NCBI GenBank assembly: GCA_037576215.1
Contig: JBANDB010000012.1
Coordinates: 1-64,000, forward strand
DNA from: Armillaria gallica
Lineage: Eukaryota; Basidiomycota; Agaricomycetes; Agaricales; Physalacriaceae
Length of the DNA: 64,000 nt
Reading direction: 5' to 3'
Shown one piece after another: positions 35,115-47,080 of the stretch (the stretch's first letter is position 1; every line of letters starts with the position of its first letter). The notes beneath the pieces were generated by a model that was not told the origin of the DNA, did no database searches, and saw only the letters and a program-made list of their open reading frames with translations. A program made the position numbers and the translations under genes.

Positions 35115-36099
35115 GGCGAACGAAGTGAGATTCACGAGGCCCCCGAGGTCGGCGTAACTCGTCCCATTAAATAAGAAACTCTTTTTCTCATCAATAACAC
35201 CCTGTCAAATGAATGAGTTATAGATTCTGATGAAGGGAATGAATGATTCTTAACGATGCACTTTGGAGGAATGTACGCGCGGTATGATTGTCAGAGCATC
35301 AACCGAACTCTATTCCTTTTGACGGCAGGATAATTCCCACCATTCATTGAAAACTATTCCGTATTCCCACAAGTACATGGAAATATGGACGACCATGAGG
35401 AATAGGCATTGGCGCTCAGCTTAAACATCCCGTGGTTGATTTTAGCGCTCCTGAAGGATCGTTCAAGGTGTCAGTCAAGATCGAGATTAGCTACTTCCGG
35501 AGGAACGACGTCATTTTACTATTGATCTTTGATCTAGAGAGTGAGATGTAAATGCAGAAGGTGATGGCACGTCAGAGTAGCGTGATGAACGCCGGGCTCA
35601 GAGCTCATGGATCATGGCCGTGCTTATGAACTGATCATGATAGCAAAACTTGAGGCATTATCTGGGGTATATTAATGATAAAAGCATCAGTCGCGATAGC
35701 GCTCCAAGCCTAAACGTCAAGAATGAGATGTTAGTAACCATGTCAGATGCCATGACTTTCTACCTCGATATTGCCTAACGTCACTCTGGCCATGGGGTCG
35801 ATGTTAGTTTGAGGCTGTCGATCCCCATTTTATAACAGACTGGTTGATACACGTCTGGCTCTTCGCATCAGGTTGCAGGTCCAGGGAAATTGAGGCGTAA
35901 TCTTCATCTGTCACATAGAAAAAGTTCCAGACAAACACAGAAACGGCGGAATGCAGAAGCCAGCGTGCTCATCATTGAGCCTGTATTTCTGGATATTCCA
36001 TAAATAAGAAATCCAGAGAATAATGTAGGGGCAATGACGACAGAAAGAAGTGAGCGCGCTTAACAAATTGTATTGGTCAGAAAGAGGAAAGTAATTGGA
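35115..36099. other. Upstream region of the GPCR gene, no gene seen
   Basis: The first 80 bases upstream stay open in the receptor frame back to a TTTGACAG acceptor-like site (about 35201-35208). Beyond that no protein motif is visible. It presumably contains the receptor 5' exon, promoter and leader. Confidence 0.5.
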
Positions 36100-37950
36100 C
36101 TAGGCTTTCAACAGCCACAGTGGATCATTACGCATAGGTTTTTGTAGTGGAACGCCTGTTTGGGGGGGATACTCGTGATGAGTCGTGATGGTGGAAGGGA
36201 AAAGTGGAGAATCCATTTTTGGACATCCGAAAGAAGCCACGTGGCTCTCCTGATCTTTTCGACCGCGACTCGACAACGATAGTTTGACCCCCGCCAGACG
36301 CCTCGGATTTGCCTTTCTCAACACAGAACAAACAACACTTTTGGGGTATTCTTTTCTTTCTCCCCAGTGTCTGTACGCAAAAGATAGCCCGTTTCTGAAT
36401 TTGTACCATTCCGCCAGCCATTGGTGTTTGGATCATAACCAGTATTCCTTCGGCAGCTCCGACGCTGCAGTATTCAAAATTCCTACATGTAATATTCCAT
36501 GGTGTGCTTGTGCCCGTTGAAAACTTCCCCGCCAGTTTTGTCCAGAAATCTGAGTGCCTCTTACTGATGTGACTTCTTTCTCCAGACTATGCTCGGAAAT
36601 CGCGGCTCTGCATTTCTCTTGAGAGGACGAGTGGAAGATACAGATGTCTCTTACTACTCAATATTAATGTAGGCTTTCTTCTTTCTATTACTGCGGAATG
36701 GGGACTTACTTCTCAAATTTCGCTATTTAAAAAGCAATGAAGTCCGCCGAAATTGGAACTTGCTTGCTCTCCTCTAAGACGACCGCGCGGGATCTTTTGA
36801 TTCTCCTGTATGACATTCTCCTGCATTTTTGTAAAAGACTTGATCATCATCGTAATGCCGCACATAAAACCAGTAAGACATCTTTCAAGATTCGCGTAAC
36901 AACTACTCATTGATCCCATGTCAGAGTTACATTGTACACAGAGCCCGCGAACCTCTCATAACACCCATTTCATGCAAAAGAACTAGCATCGTACCAACAG
37001 TGTTCTCCCACGGCTGGTGTAGTGGGACAATGCAAGCACTAACCTTCCTGTGTTTTCTTTAGGTGTTGTCAAGCATTTCCCAAAGCCAAAGTCGTCAAAT
37101 TCTGCGCAGAGATATTTAGGTGCTCGCATGATATCAGATGAGCAAACTAAGTGCCTATTTCTCTCAAGTGCCTGCCGTTTCCATTCTTCATCCTGGACTT
37201 CGTAGCTATCTATTCCGTAACGACGTGGGCCGCTAGCCACTGCATCCGTCCGACCCAAAAACAAGCGTGTGTATCATTTTAGAGTTTAATAAACTACAGT
37301 CAATCCAAATCCACACTAACCTCGCGACATCCGTTCACGATTCATTGTAGTCTGTAGTCTCCATCATACCAATGTAGGAAGCAGCCCAGCGTTTCAAAGT
37401 TCGTTTTACTCCTACCCTTTTTGTTTCATGAACTAAAGCGGTATGGCACAGAACGCTATGCTAAAGAAGATCAGGAAGTGCAACGATGTAACTTATAGCC
37501 TCAGCGACGTCGGTAAGTTCGGTTCCGAATGAAGAGACCTACTTCATCCGGGATGACCATTTGATTTGGATTGAAGGGTACATTTAGATTCATCAACATA
37601 CAGCACGAGTGAGTTCTTGCATTTGAAAGTCGACAATCAATAGAGTCAATCTAGCTTTTCCATGCATCATACAGCGCCTCGGGTCTTCAACGTTAACCAT
37701 TGGTCTGGGCTGGTAGACCGCTAAGCGAAGGTATGATCTATGACATCATGCACTGACCACGGGGTTTACGAACACGTCATGGACTCTTGATCGTTCCTCC
37801 AGAAACAAACCTTCTCCTCAGTAAAGGACGACGGTTTCTCCGAAGTTATCCCCAAGGTTATTTTCTACTGGCAGGTTCCAGAAGCAAGTTCCCGGAACGG
37901 CCAAGTCTCCTGAGAAGGGGACAGTCTCTCTCGCGCTCTGGGACGGCCTT
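36100..37950 (+). repeat. Dispersed repeat family R, copy 1 first part
   Basis: It matches 43520-45300 (R2, same strand): CCACGTGG, TTTTCGACC and CGGATTTGCCTTTCT around 36237-36316 versus 43721-43781, and CCGAAATTGGAAC versus CCGATATTGGAAC at 36747 and 44226. It also matches the reverse complement of 60600-61480 (R3): CTGCCGTTTCCATTC, then ACTGCATCCGTCCGAC, CGTTCACGATTCATTG and TTTCTCCGAAGTTAT in the same order. Divergence is high and there is no intact ORF. Short frames conserved between R1 and R3 (IVPPETNLL...KGRRFLRSY on plus; DEEWKRQA on minus) suggest it derives from genic sequence. Confidence 0.75.
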
Positions 37951-37999
37951 CAAGCTCTTCGTATCATTTAATTTGCTGTGCCCAGGGTTCCTCCATATT

Positions 38000-40800
38000 T
38001 CTTCGAGTTATGGCAAGGGATTTCAAGGCGTGGATGCTCCGCCTATTCTGTGCTCCTGATCAGGATACGATTATATGGAATGCTTAACCTAGATTTCGTA
38101 GCTTTTGCCAGTCTGAACGACCGCGCTTTGGAATTGGTCCACACTTGGCCCACTGGTATACGTACTCAAGCTAGATTTTTTAATGTACGTATGATCGGCA
38201 TTGTTCCTTCTATGAAATCTCAGCTGATGGACCGTTCTTACGCCAGGAACGAATAAGAAAATAGCTCAGAGATCGTGTCCGTACACAACTCTCAGTACCT
38301 GTCGAGAAATATCATACATATTATTCTCCCTCGCTTAAATAAGTAACTTGAATGCCCGTTCTCTAGTCGGGAAGACTTGAACTTTCCCTGTCATTAACAC
38401 TTATCTCGAACGTTAAATTTGCCATTGAAGGGCCAGGTAACATGTGCCTCTTTCCCGCTTCAGACTCCTTTCTGATATCTATTCAATTCGCAAGGTTAGT
38501 AAAGTGATGAAGGATATGATGGGTAATATAGAGAGTTAGCGCCCTCATCTGCTCCTTCCCACCAGTCAATCTTTCATTCTTGTAGATTCGCGCTGCATAT
38601 CTGTCAATAATACCTACTACGCTTCTCCCCAGCGATAGCACATCCATAGGTTGCTGAAGGGTCGTGGCTTAACTTCTGCGAAGACTCCCTCAGTTCAAAG
38701 ATGTTCCTGTCCCTGCTTCCGCGGTACCCACTCTCGTCCCTACGCCATTCACGAGCCACGAGGCTCAAAAACTTTCCTTCGTGGCGTCAAGCTATTCTTC
38801 ATCGCAATCATGCTCCCTATCAGCCAACTCGTTTCCTCGTAGGTCACTGCACTGTCCACCAAGCACCAATGCCTCCTTCTCCTCCCGGTAGCGATCCCTC
38901 AAGAACAATTAGGAGTTTCCTCGCGTACTAGGGCGTCTCCATTGATGCAGCACAGTATAGACCACTTCCCAGATAAACGACGGTTGGAGTCGGGGACGCG
39001 TTGGGATCACATGCCGTTTAGGGCAGGTTTCGGAGGCTCTACCGTAGTTTCCCGTGGTTCGTAGCTTAGCGCTGCACTATAGCATCCATTCTCCGTCGTG
39101 GCCCTCGCGATACGGTTTTAACGTTTTCAAGTACAGAAGCATCGACAGTATCCAGCTGAATTAGTGCGCCCTTGCTGGCCAATTGCGGGCACACTCCAGA
39201 GTCGCTTTCGATGGCGACTCTACGTAGCCTCTGATGGGAAACTGATGGATGTGGACTGACGTTAATGACGTCCGCCTCTCCGAACGGTTCTGAATAGGCT
39301 CTTGTTACACTACAAAGGTCTCCTCTCTCCTACGACATCTTTTGTGCATTGACAACACTGATAGTGGGGACATCACTCCCTTCAATGGTACCTAGCGTAA
39401 CTATAGTCCCTCAGAATGCCATCTTCCTCATCCTTTTCAAAAGCTCAATTTCTTCAAGCAGACGTACCTCATCGTCTGATATGTTTCCTTATGTCCCAAT
39501 TGACCATGTTGAATCTAACAAGCTTGCTACTCTGGCTGGACGAAACTGAAGGAAGACGAGGACATGACGGAGTCTCGTCTGTCCGTCGAATAGTTCCGCC
39601 CCGCACCCGATGGTCCGTTCACAAGGAGAACACCTTGAGTATTTGTATTTGACCGTCCTGGGAGTTTTCATTAATTCGTGTAACCAGTTCGCATGGCAGG
39701 CCCACGAAGAGAATGAAGGCAAAGAATGGCAAATCCATCGTAGTCCGTTGTAGTCAATAGATGAACCAGTTGACGATTTGAAAGGTGTCGTGCTGCTATT
39801 CATTTCTAAGCAGGGAGGACTTGGATGACAACCCCGAATGTTCTTCACCCATAAAATCTGCCATTTCAACGGGCCCACCCCGGGCACGCCTCTCCACGCC
39901 CAGTTCCTATCCAAAATTTCATTCACCAAGAAATCCTACTCCGAGAACCGCCGTGAAAAACGAAGCACAGGCGAAGAACATCTCCGTTTTTTTTAGAGTG
40001 AGGAATGGACAGAAGTGCTCTCCCCGACGTCTGTGGTGGCCGTGGAGGATGACAGGAAGATCTGCGTCAGGGTGTATGTGGTGTGGTTACAGGCAACGGT
40101 CGAGATGGACGAGATGCAGCTCTATAGGAAGAAGGACTGACATTGAGATAGCTGGGCTAAAGGCTCTCATAATGCTCGTTTGAATATTCACATTTTTCCC
40201 TTACCCGTTCCACTCTGTCTTTGTATCAGTCCCGCTTTTCCTTCTGCGGATCTGACCTTATATGTAATGCTTAGGTTTCCTTCATATCTTTACATTCTGA
40301 AACTGGGAAATGGAACGGGAAAAATCATGAAATGAGCCAGCCGCAGTTCGAACACCGTCTATTTTTATATCATCTTTTTCGACCTCGACAACCACCTACT
40401 CTTAGCATCCTCTGTTGTAGCCCTCGTCTCCGTCTCTCCGGCCTCATGAAAGTCTACCTTCGTGCGTGTTTATCTGAGATTTGTTAATGGCGCTGATTGT
40501 ATTTTCGTCCTTGCCAAAGTTCAAAGCATCGCCTGTTGATCAGCATAGTTAAAATGAAGGCCTTATCGTTGAAACGTTGAAGAGTGAAGTCCAAGTACTA
40601 ACAACATGCTGTAGTTCCTTGTCAACAATCGTCTCTGAAGTTACTACTAGTCATATCATTCCTTGACTGACCTTTTTGGTATAGCTGTGCTGTACCGTGC
40701 CGCTCATATTGACGGTGGAGCCCAGCTGTAAGACAGACGGCGAAGGTACGGTAGCGCATCCCACCTCCTCTGGGTGTTTAACTGTAGAGAAAGCAGTCAA
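38000..40800 (+). other. Extra segment inside repeat R1, absent from R2 and R3
   Basis: R2 passes from the equivalent of about 37.7 kb directly to the equivalent of about 40.85 kb, and R3 passes from about 37.95 kb to the equivalent of 42.1 kb. The roughly 2.8 kb between therefore looks inserted in R1. It contains the Ser-rich gene relic (38540-38935) and overlapping frames at 39489-40183 without a recognised family. No terminal repeats or target-site duplication could be picked out by eye. Confidence 0.55.
38540..38935 (+). pseudogene. Relic of the Ser-rich gene at 57278-58021
   Basis: It aligns to the coding strand of the minus-strand gene. CGCTTCTCCCCAGCGATAGC corresponds to the TVLPSDS codons, TCTGCGAAGACTCCCTCA to SAKAPS, GTTCCTGTCCCTGCT to VPVPA, CGAGCCACG to SHV, and GGCGTCAAGCTATTCTTCATCGCA to the ASSHSSSH region. 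The reading frame is broken by several indels: the Ser frame is lost and the open frames seen are out of register. It is a copy of a neighbouring gene that has lost coding capacity, in opposite orientation to its intact relative. Confidence 0.78.
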
Positions 40801-40849
40801 CGAGGAACTGCATGGATCAGCCAACGAAAATCAAGTGTAATTCTACCGG

Positions 40850-42350
40850 CGGTTCATATTCCTCGAGAGTCGACAACGGTTGGTCAATTACTACAAAATT
40901 GGGGATCTCCATAAAACTACCCCCTTGGGTGGCCAATATCGACAACGAGGATCCTGTTAGGCGTTTACTGTTCAATGAGAAAAGGGGTTCGATATCCGAT
41001 TGGGCCAAGGCGATCTTCGGCGATTTCTGCATGCTTTGATCACGGTAGTTGTGCCCATGGCTCCAACACTCGTTCCTCTATTATGCTTGTCTTCTCGTAA
41101 GGGTTTGGCCTGTTCTACTCTGGTTCTGGCTTACAGAACGTTATGTTGGTAATCCTGTTTCGATGGCAGACTCGCAGCTTACTAAATTTCTCATTTCCTT
41201 CTGCATGTAAAGGTAACACAGGGAGTCCAATGCGGTCATGCGGTCTTATACGCCTACTAGCTACTTATCACAATGCTGATATGTATTTTGAAGTCGCATG
41301 CTGCCCACGGCAACCTCGCCGTGTGATCAGTATTCTTAGTACTCAGGTTGAGTTTCCATCTTTTCTTCGGGCCTATTTTCCCTAAACTGATGGTTTCGAG
41401 TGTAGAAACTGGTCAACGTCAGGCTTCCCCAAGGCAGTTTTCAGGCTCTAGGCTCTCCTTTAGGGTCAATAAATGACTTTACCAACTGCATCCGCTCGAA
41501 TTACGGAAATGCCCCTCTGTCTAATCACTGGCGGACATGAATATTGCGCTTCTCCCTTATGGCTGTAATTTATGATTCTGATTGTCGCCTACTTCCGCAA
41601 TACCCGATTCTCTCGGCATTGATAAGAGGCTTGATGAAAGGTTGTTGACATAACAAAGAGCTACTTAAGCCCCGGTTTCGCAAATCTTGTCACGGAGGTA
41701 TTCCGCAGCACCGCTCGTCACGGGGCTCGGGCTGAGATATCCATAAGTCAAGGTACATCTCGTTCTTCTACAATACAACGTACCATCGAACTATAGGTCC
41801 GCTAGGAACGAGTTCAAAAATTGCTCGGTCGTGGTGTCCATACGTAGTCGTATCAGAAGGAAATATCGCGTAGGTGGCTACCCGTTCTCGAATCATAAAT
41901 GGCACTGTTTTTCGTAGAATCGTACTCCCGCTTACTCGAGCAACAGTCGTTTTCTTTTGACTCCCAGACGCTTCTTTCCTGGATCATTTCAAAAATTCTG
42001 ATCTCAATATTCACCGCGCGTATACCACCGTTAAAACAAGTAGCATGTGCTTTTTCACATTCAATGTTCCGTTCTGAAAACTTCCGTTCTGATCTCTATT
42101 CTATTCATAAAGTTTAAAAGTTCAAGGGAGGTCTTTCCGTGTAATCCTGTACATGCTGCAGCTGTCCTATGTGGATGCCGATCTCCCGTACCTGACCTTG
42201 GCAGTTGAGAGGACGGAATTCTTTGACAGGGCCGACTCGTTCCATAGTTGATCAAATGATGTTGATTTCGGGCGGTGCTCCCACGCACCGGCACGCTGGC
42301 GGTCTCCAGTCGGTTCCTTCGTACCTGGTACTGTGTTTCAACCATAAGTA
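40850..42350 (+). repeat. Dispersed repeat family R, copy 1 second part
   Basis: It is co-linear with 45350-47080 of R2. CTAGGCTCTCCTTTAGGGTCAATAAATGACTT (41450) matches CTAGGCTCTACCTCGGGGTCGGTCAATGACTT (46051), and TGACCTTGG...GACAGGGCCGA...TGATCAAATGATGTTGATTTCGGG (42193-42272) matches 46984-47045. The same last stretch occurs inverted in R3 (60150-60270). There is no conserved long ORF. Confidence 0.7.
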
Positions 42351-43519
42351 TAGGACTAGTAAATAGACAGGAGCATTAAGAGGAGTTTTAACTTCTTGGT
42401 CCAGAACGGCCCTGGTTATGGAGACGCTGGTGGTATTTTCCCCTCGTCCCGTGAGCCGCGTGCTACAGTTGGTCAGACGAACTAGTGCTACTAGCCTTGG
42501 GCCCCTTGCTATTATGGTCAAACCAAGTATAGAAAAAGAAATAACACCCCAACATAGAAGCTAGGAGTCGGGGGCCGTATCATGGTTCGAACCAATGAGG
42601 TAGAAAGCAAACAGCCTCTTATCACTTGGGAATATTAATGTGGCTTTCGAGTCGCCAATTGGTTCGGTGTGTGAGGTTCATTTTCTTAGTGTTACTATCA
42701 CTGAAATCGCACCCCCGTCGCGCTCTAGCTCAGTTGTAATGTTTCTGTTTCACTGCCCGCCGCAGCACACTGCCAGCCCAAGGGTCGACGGGAGTAGTTC
42801 TCGACGTATGCGCTATTCAGCACATTCGATTGTCGCTCTAGTAGCATTTGCTGCCAAGGTATCTGTTAGCCGACTCGTTTCTGACGGTGTTGGTAAGTGC
42901 GACGGTTCCCTAGTTATGTCAGTCGCTATCACGTTCGTTACTATGGGCGGTCGGCTATATCTTCCTACGAATAATTCGAGCACTTACCGAGTCAAGGACG
43001 AAAGTTAAAGCCTCAGATTCAAGAAGAGTTCTGAGTAGGACGGAGTTGTTCAGCTGGAATATTCAGTCCAAAAGTGTTACAAGGAATGGAATTCATAACA
43101 CGTACGGGTAGAATATCAAGGATCTGTGGTTGTGATGCCGATCCAAAGGAACGTCGTTTATCAATAAAGCAGTAGAAATTGTCGCCTAAACAACATAGAG
43201 AAGACGCTATTAATGCTAGTGAATTTTCTACCTTAATAAGATCGCACGGCGTATGCGTATGTGGATGACAGTGATTAGTGCTGACAGACTTCCCTCTTCG
43301 TATAAACATCGTGTTTATACAATCCTAGCTGTTCAGATATCACGCCAAAAAGAAACGAGGTGATCTTCCTCACTAGTTATAGGAGAAATCCGAGGATGAG
43401 TTTCATAGCGCCAGTAAAACAGGTCGATACCATTCATCAAGTGTGGGCCTCGTCGACACTACGCGATATGCCAAAGAATAATTTGCTCCCATTGCAAGAG
43501 AAAAAAGCTTTGCCACCGC
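42351..43519. other. Spacer between R1 and R2
   Basis: The longest frame is 122 codons (42640-43008 plus) and has no recognisable motif. Nothing else supports a gene. Confidence 0.5.
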
Positions 43520-46500
43520 TCTAATATGACTATCTTAGTCCATCAATAAACCTATCAGAGGTATAGCGTTTGGGAGAAAAATTGTAGTACTTAGACTGAG
43601 AGGAGATCTGCGAACGCAGACTTTCAGGATGAAGTGTAGACGTTTTCATCGATGGGTCTTTACTTGAGCGTGGTCGGAAGAGAAAAGGGGTGAAAGTCCG
43701 GTTTGGGACGTCAAGCTTAACCACGTGGCCCACTTGATTTTTTCGACCATCACTGCCGCCGCATCTCGGGTTTGCCTTTCTGAGTAGAACAGAGAGGGTG
43801 AAGCGCTTCATATTTTATTTCTCTCTTCTGGGTTCCATTATACGAAGAGCTTACTCGTCTTTCGATTTGTACCCGTCACCAGCATCGAAATTTTCCAGCT
43901 ACTTTCATGTTCGGGAAGTAGAAACACATCCAAGATTCCTTCAGTGGGGGCTACTACTTATTGTTCAACCCCGCATCTAAGATAAGATAATAATCTGGTG
44001 CTAATGGTAAGGCACTTTCACCTTTCTCCGTAAATCCGAGCACCACTTAGTGTCGCTTCTTTCCCCAAGGTAGGCTCGAAAATAGGTACTCTGCTATTCT
44101 CTTCTTGCGACGGGCGGAGGACCCGAACGTCTCGTCGACTCATACCGGTTATTATGAATGTATGCTTATTACTGAAAGTGACCGGAATGGGGCCTTCCTC
44201 TCCAAGTGCCCGACACTGATGAACGCCGATATTGGAACTTACTTCTCACTTATAAGACTAACCCGCTAAATCGCTTTGGCATTCTAACGCATGTTCCCCC
44301 CTCTATGAATATGCGCTCCTTGTATCTGAATCTGTACAGTTTCTTGCATCGTTTCCTATCAAGCCCTCGCCAGTCTATCGTGCGGAGTCAGTTTACCTCG
44401 CCCTCCATCCTAGTTCTGTTGTCTTGGCTAGTACCTTAGTCTTCCGATTGACGTCGAAAGGTAATTTCAACTATCACCGCTACATTAGCGTTGCTTAGGT
44501 TCATTGCCAGTTCTTCCGCTTTCTGAAAGTTGACTGCTTCATCATCGAATGGGCACTCCATTCCTAGGCCAGGACACTATTCAAGGATGTTATGATTATC
44601 ATGGTCTACTGCCGAAATCACCTTCTCGCACCGAGCTAGCTCCTCCCGGGCACATTGGACACAATTCGGCTTTGAGTACTGTCATTTGCGATGTCGCCGT
44701 CAATCTAGACGGCAGGAAATTTTCCAGGTGTTTCACATGGCACGGCGAACCCAGTGCGTATACACATTCAATGATTTCCGTTTTCATTCTCAACTTTGGG
44801 CATCATGTTTGTCTCTGCGTTCTATACAGGACTGCACAGAACGATATCCCGCTGGCCACTGCATCCGTCGATTAAATTTCAAACCCACGCGGATGTATCC
44901 CTCTAGATTTAATCAGATCGCAGTTAACCCACGCCCACGTTGGCTTCAACCTAAAACCTCACCCGCTCGCGATTCAAGATTCCTATTCCACTCTATCGTC
45001 TCCATCAGACTCACGGAGGCAGTAGTCCACCGCGAACAAAAAGGCTTGTCTTCTTCCCACCTTGCGACTGAGGCAACATGGTACAGAACGCCACACTAAA
45101 GAAGATCAGCCAATAGAATGATATGTCTTGGCTATTCATATATGATTGGACCTGCTCAGCGGTCGAGGGACGCCGGTGTTTTTCTTTCGGTTCGCAAAGG
45201 AAGGCAAAGGAAGACGTGTCATTTCATCACGGACGTAACGGTGAGGAAATTTGATTTCATCATGTCTCGAGGTCTTCATTTTAGGTTACAGCACGGATGC
45301 GGGTGGGGCTTTTCGAGCACGGAAATCAACGATCACATCCCTCGACGACCCTTTCAAACCCCCACAGGCCGGAGTTTTTTCGGCTGCATAGGCAAGGATC
45401 GGCGTTGGGGATGATGCGCCACTGTATCACCGGCGATTTCAGATGAAACTGACATGGCGATAATCCTGATGGCTTCTTATCGGCTGGCCGTATCTTGTAC
45501 GCCGACTCATCATACCGCAGACAACGTTCGGGCACGAGAGTCATTTACCGACGGCCTTTCGACGTCAACCATTCATTAGAGGAATAAGGAAACGGAACGA
45601 AGACATTGGTTGGTGGGCTCATTGCGTCATTGATGTAGCCGAAGGACTCTTGTACAAGCCGGATCCTGTATGCGCGTATCTTATCAAGTTGACGATAAGT
45701 ACCTTGACTGAATTTTCAAGGGTTCTTTAACCCGGGTTGGACAAAGGAAAGTTTGCTTCTACAACATATCTTGAAGGTAAGCCACTTCTTTCCGCACACG
45801 AGGAAGAATTTACTGGACTTCATGTTTCAGAGTGCTTTGCGGGCCTATAAGCACCCGCACTCGCGACCAAATGTTTACTTGGAAGTCGCATAATGTCCTA
45901 GTCGAGTGTTCGACGTCGCCAAGTTCTCGCAGTAAGTTCCGTGCTTATTTTCAGAGGCTTGGGTCATGTTTTCACCTCCAGAATCAGGCTTCAGGCTTCC
46001 AGACCCTGAACACGAAGTGGTCCGTGCGTGTGACATTCTTGGGACGTTCTAGGCTCTACCTCGGGGTCGGTCAATGACTTGACGATCCACTTCATACTCC
46101 ATACTCCATTGCGCGGACTTGCGCTACGATCTCTGATTAATGGAAAAGCACCTCTGATTGGAATGCGAGTGCTGCGCATGTTCCGTGCTGCTGATGAATG
46201 GTTTCTAGCCGTGTCCTTCGAGCGTGTATGAGTAATGAACCGTTCAATGTCGTTCTGGCCGTTGTACGTGCATTTCTGTATCCATACAGAGCCCATGGCT
46301 TCAATCTCCAGTTGCCCGTCGATTTCATTTCCATCGATATTCTGGGATAAGGCGCAGATTCACGATACTGGTGCTATCGAATTGATAATACTTCTGACAT
46401 AACCTAGGGCAGCTGATCATCCCTTCGTAACTCTCGGGTAGACCTTACAATATTGGGGTTATTCGATAGCCCGCTCGTCACGGTGCCCCATGGGTAAAAG

Positions 46501-47080
46501 TACGCCCGGTCATGATCGTTGGTCATGTATGCGAAATCGATTATGTTCTGGTAGAGATTGAGAATCTGCTCAAGGGCTCCGCGTTCTCTGTACTACTGCG
46601 TACCGTCGCGATCAGAAACTCTATAGCGCGTACAGTTATTTACTTCCCAAAGGCCCTGCGCTGTTTATTTTTGAATCCAGGCCCAGCGCAGTAATTACCT
46701 ATGACTGCATTTTCCGAGACTCTGTCGGCCCTAGATTGGTTCCTTCTCACGAAGGGACTACACTAATATTCAGCCTGTGCTGAAAAGGACACTTTCGTCG
46801 TTTGAGTTGACAGGACCATGTGTAAGTCAGTGTTTATTTTCCCACTAGAATTCCTTTGTTCTGATGTATACTCTATTTGCCAAGTCAGAATGTTTGTCAT
46901 GCGCAGCGGATAGCTGACGTGTAAAATGAATGGGTCAGTTATAAGCACCTAACACGGATCCCGACCTCCTGTGCCTTGCCTTTGACCTTGGAATTGGGGA
47001 AGAGTGGATGCTCTGATAGGGCCAGATCAAGTGATCTTGATCTCGGATAGCGCTTAAGCTTTCTTGCCGCAATCCGGGTG
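43520..47080 (+). repeat. Dispersed repeat family R, copy 2
   Basis: This is a single contiguous copy that aligns with both parts of R1 in the same order and strand, and partly with inverted R3 (for example TTATTTTCCCACTAGAATTCC at 46836 versus the reverse complement near 60355). It lacks the extra segment of about 2.8 kb found in R1. All frames are heavily interrupted. Confidence 0.72.

Noticed and set aside
39489..40183. 146-codon minus and 132-codon plus ORFs overlapping each other
   Set aside because: No motif is visible and the two are mutually exclusive. They lie in the R1-specific insertion with no homologue in the window. The alternative plus frame ending near 40140 is equally unsupported.
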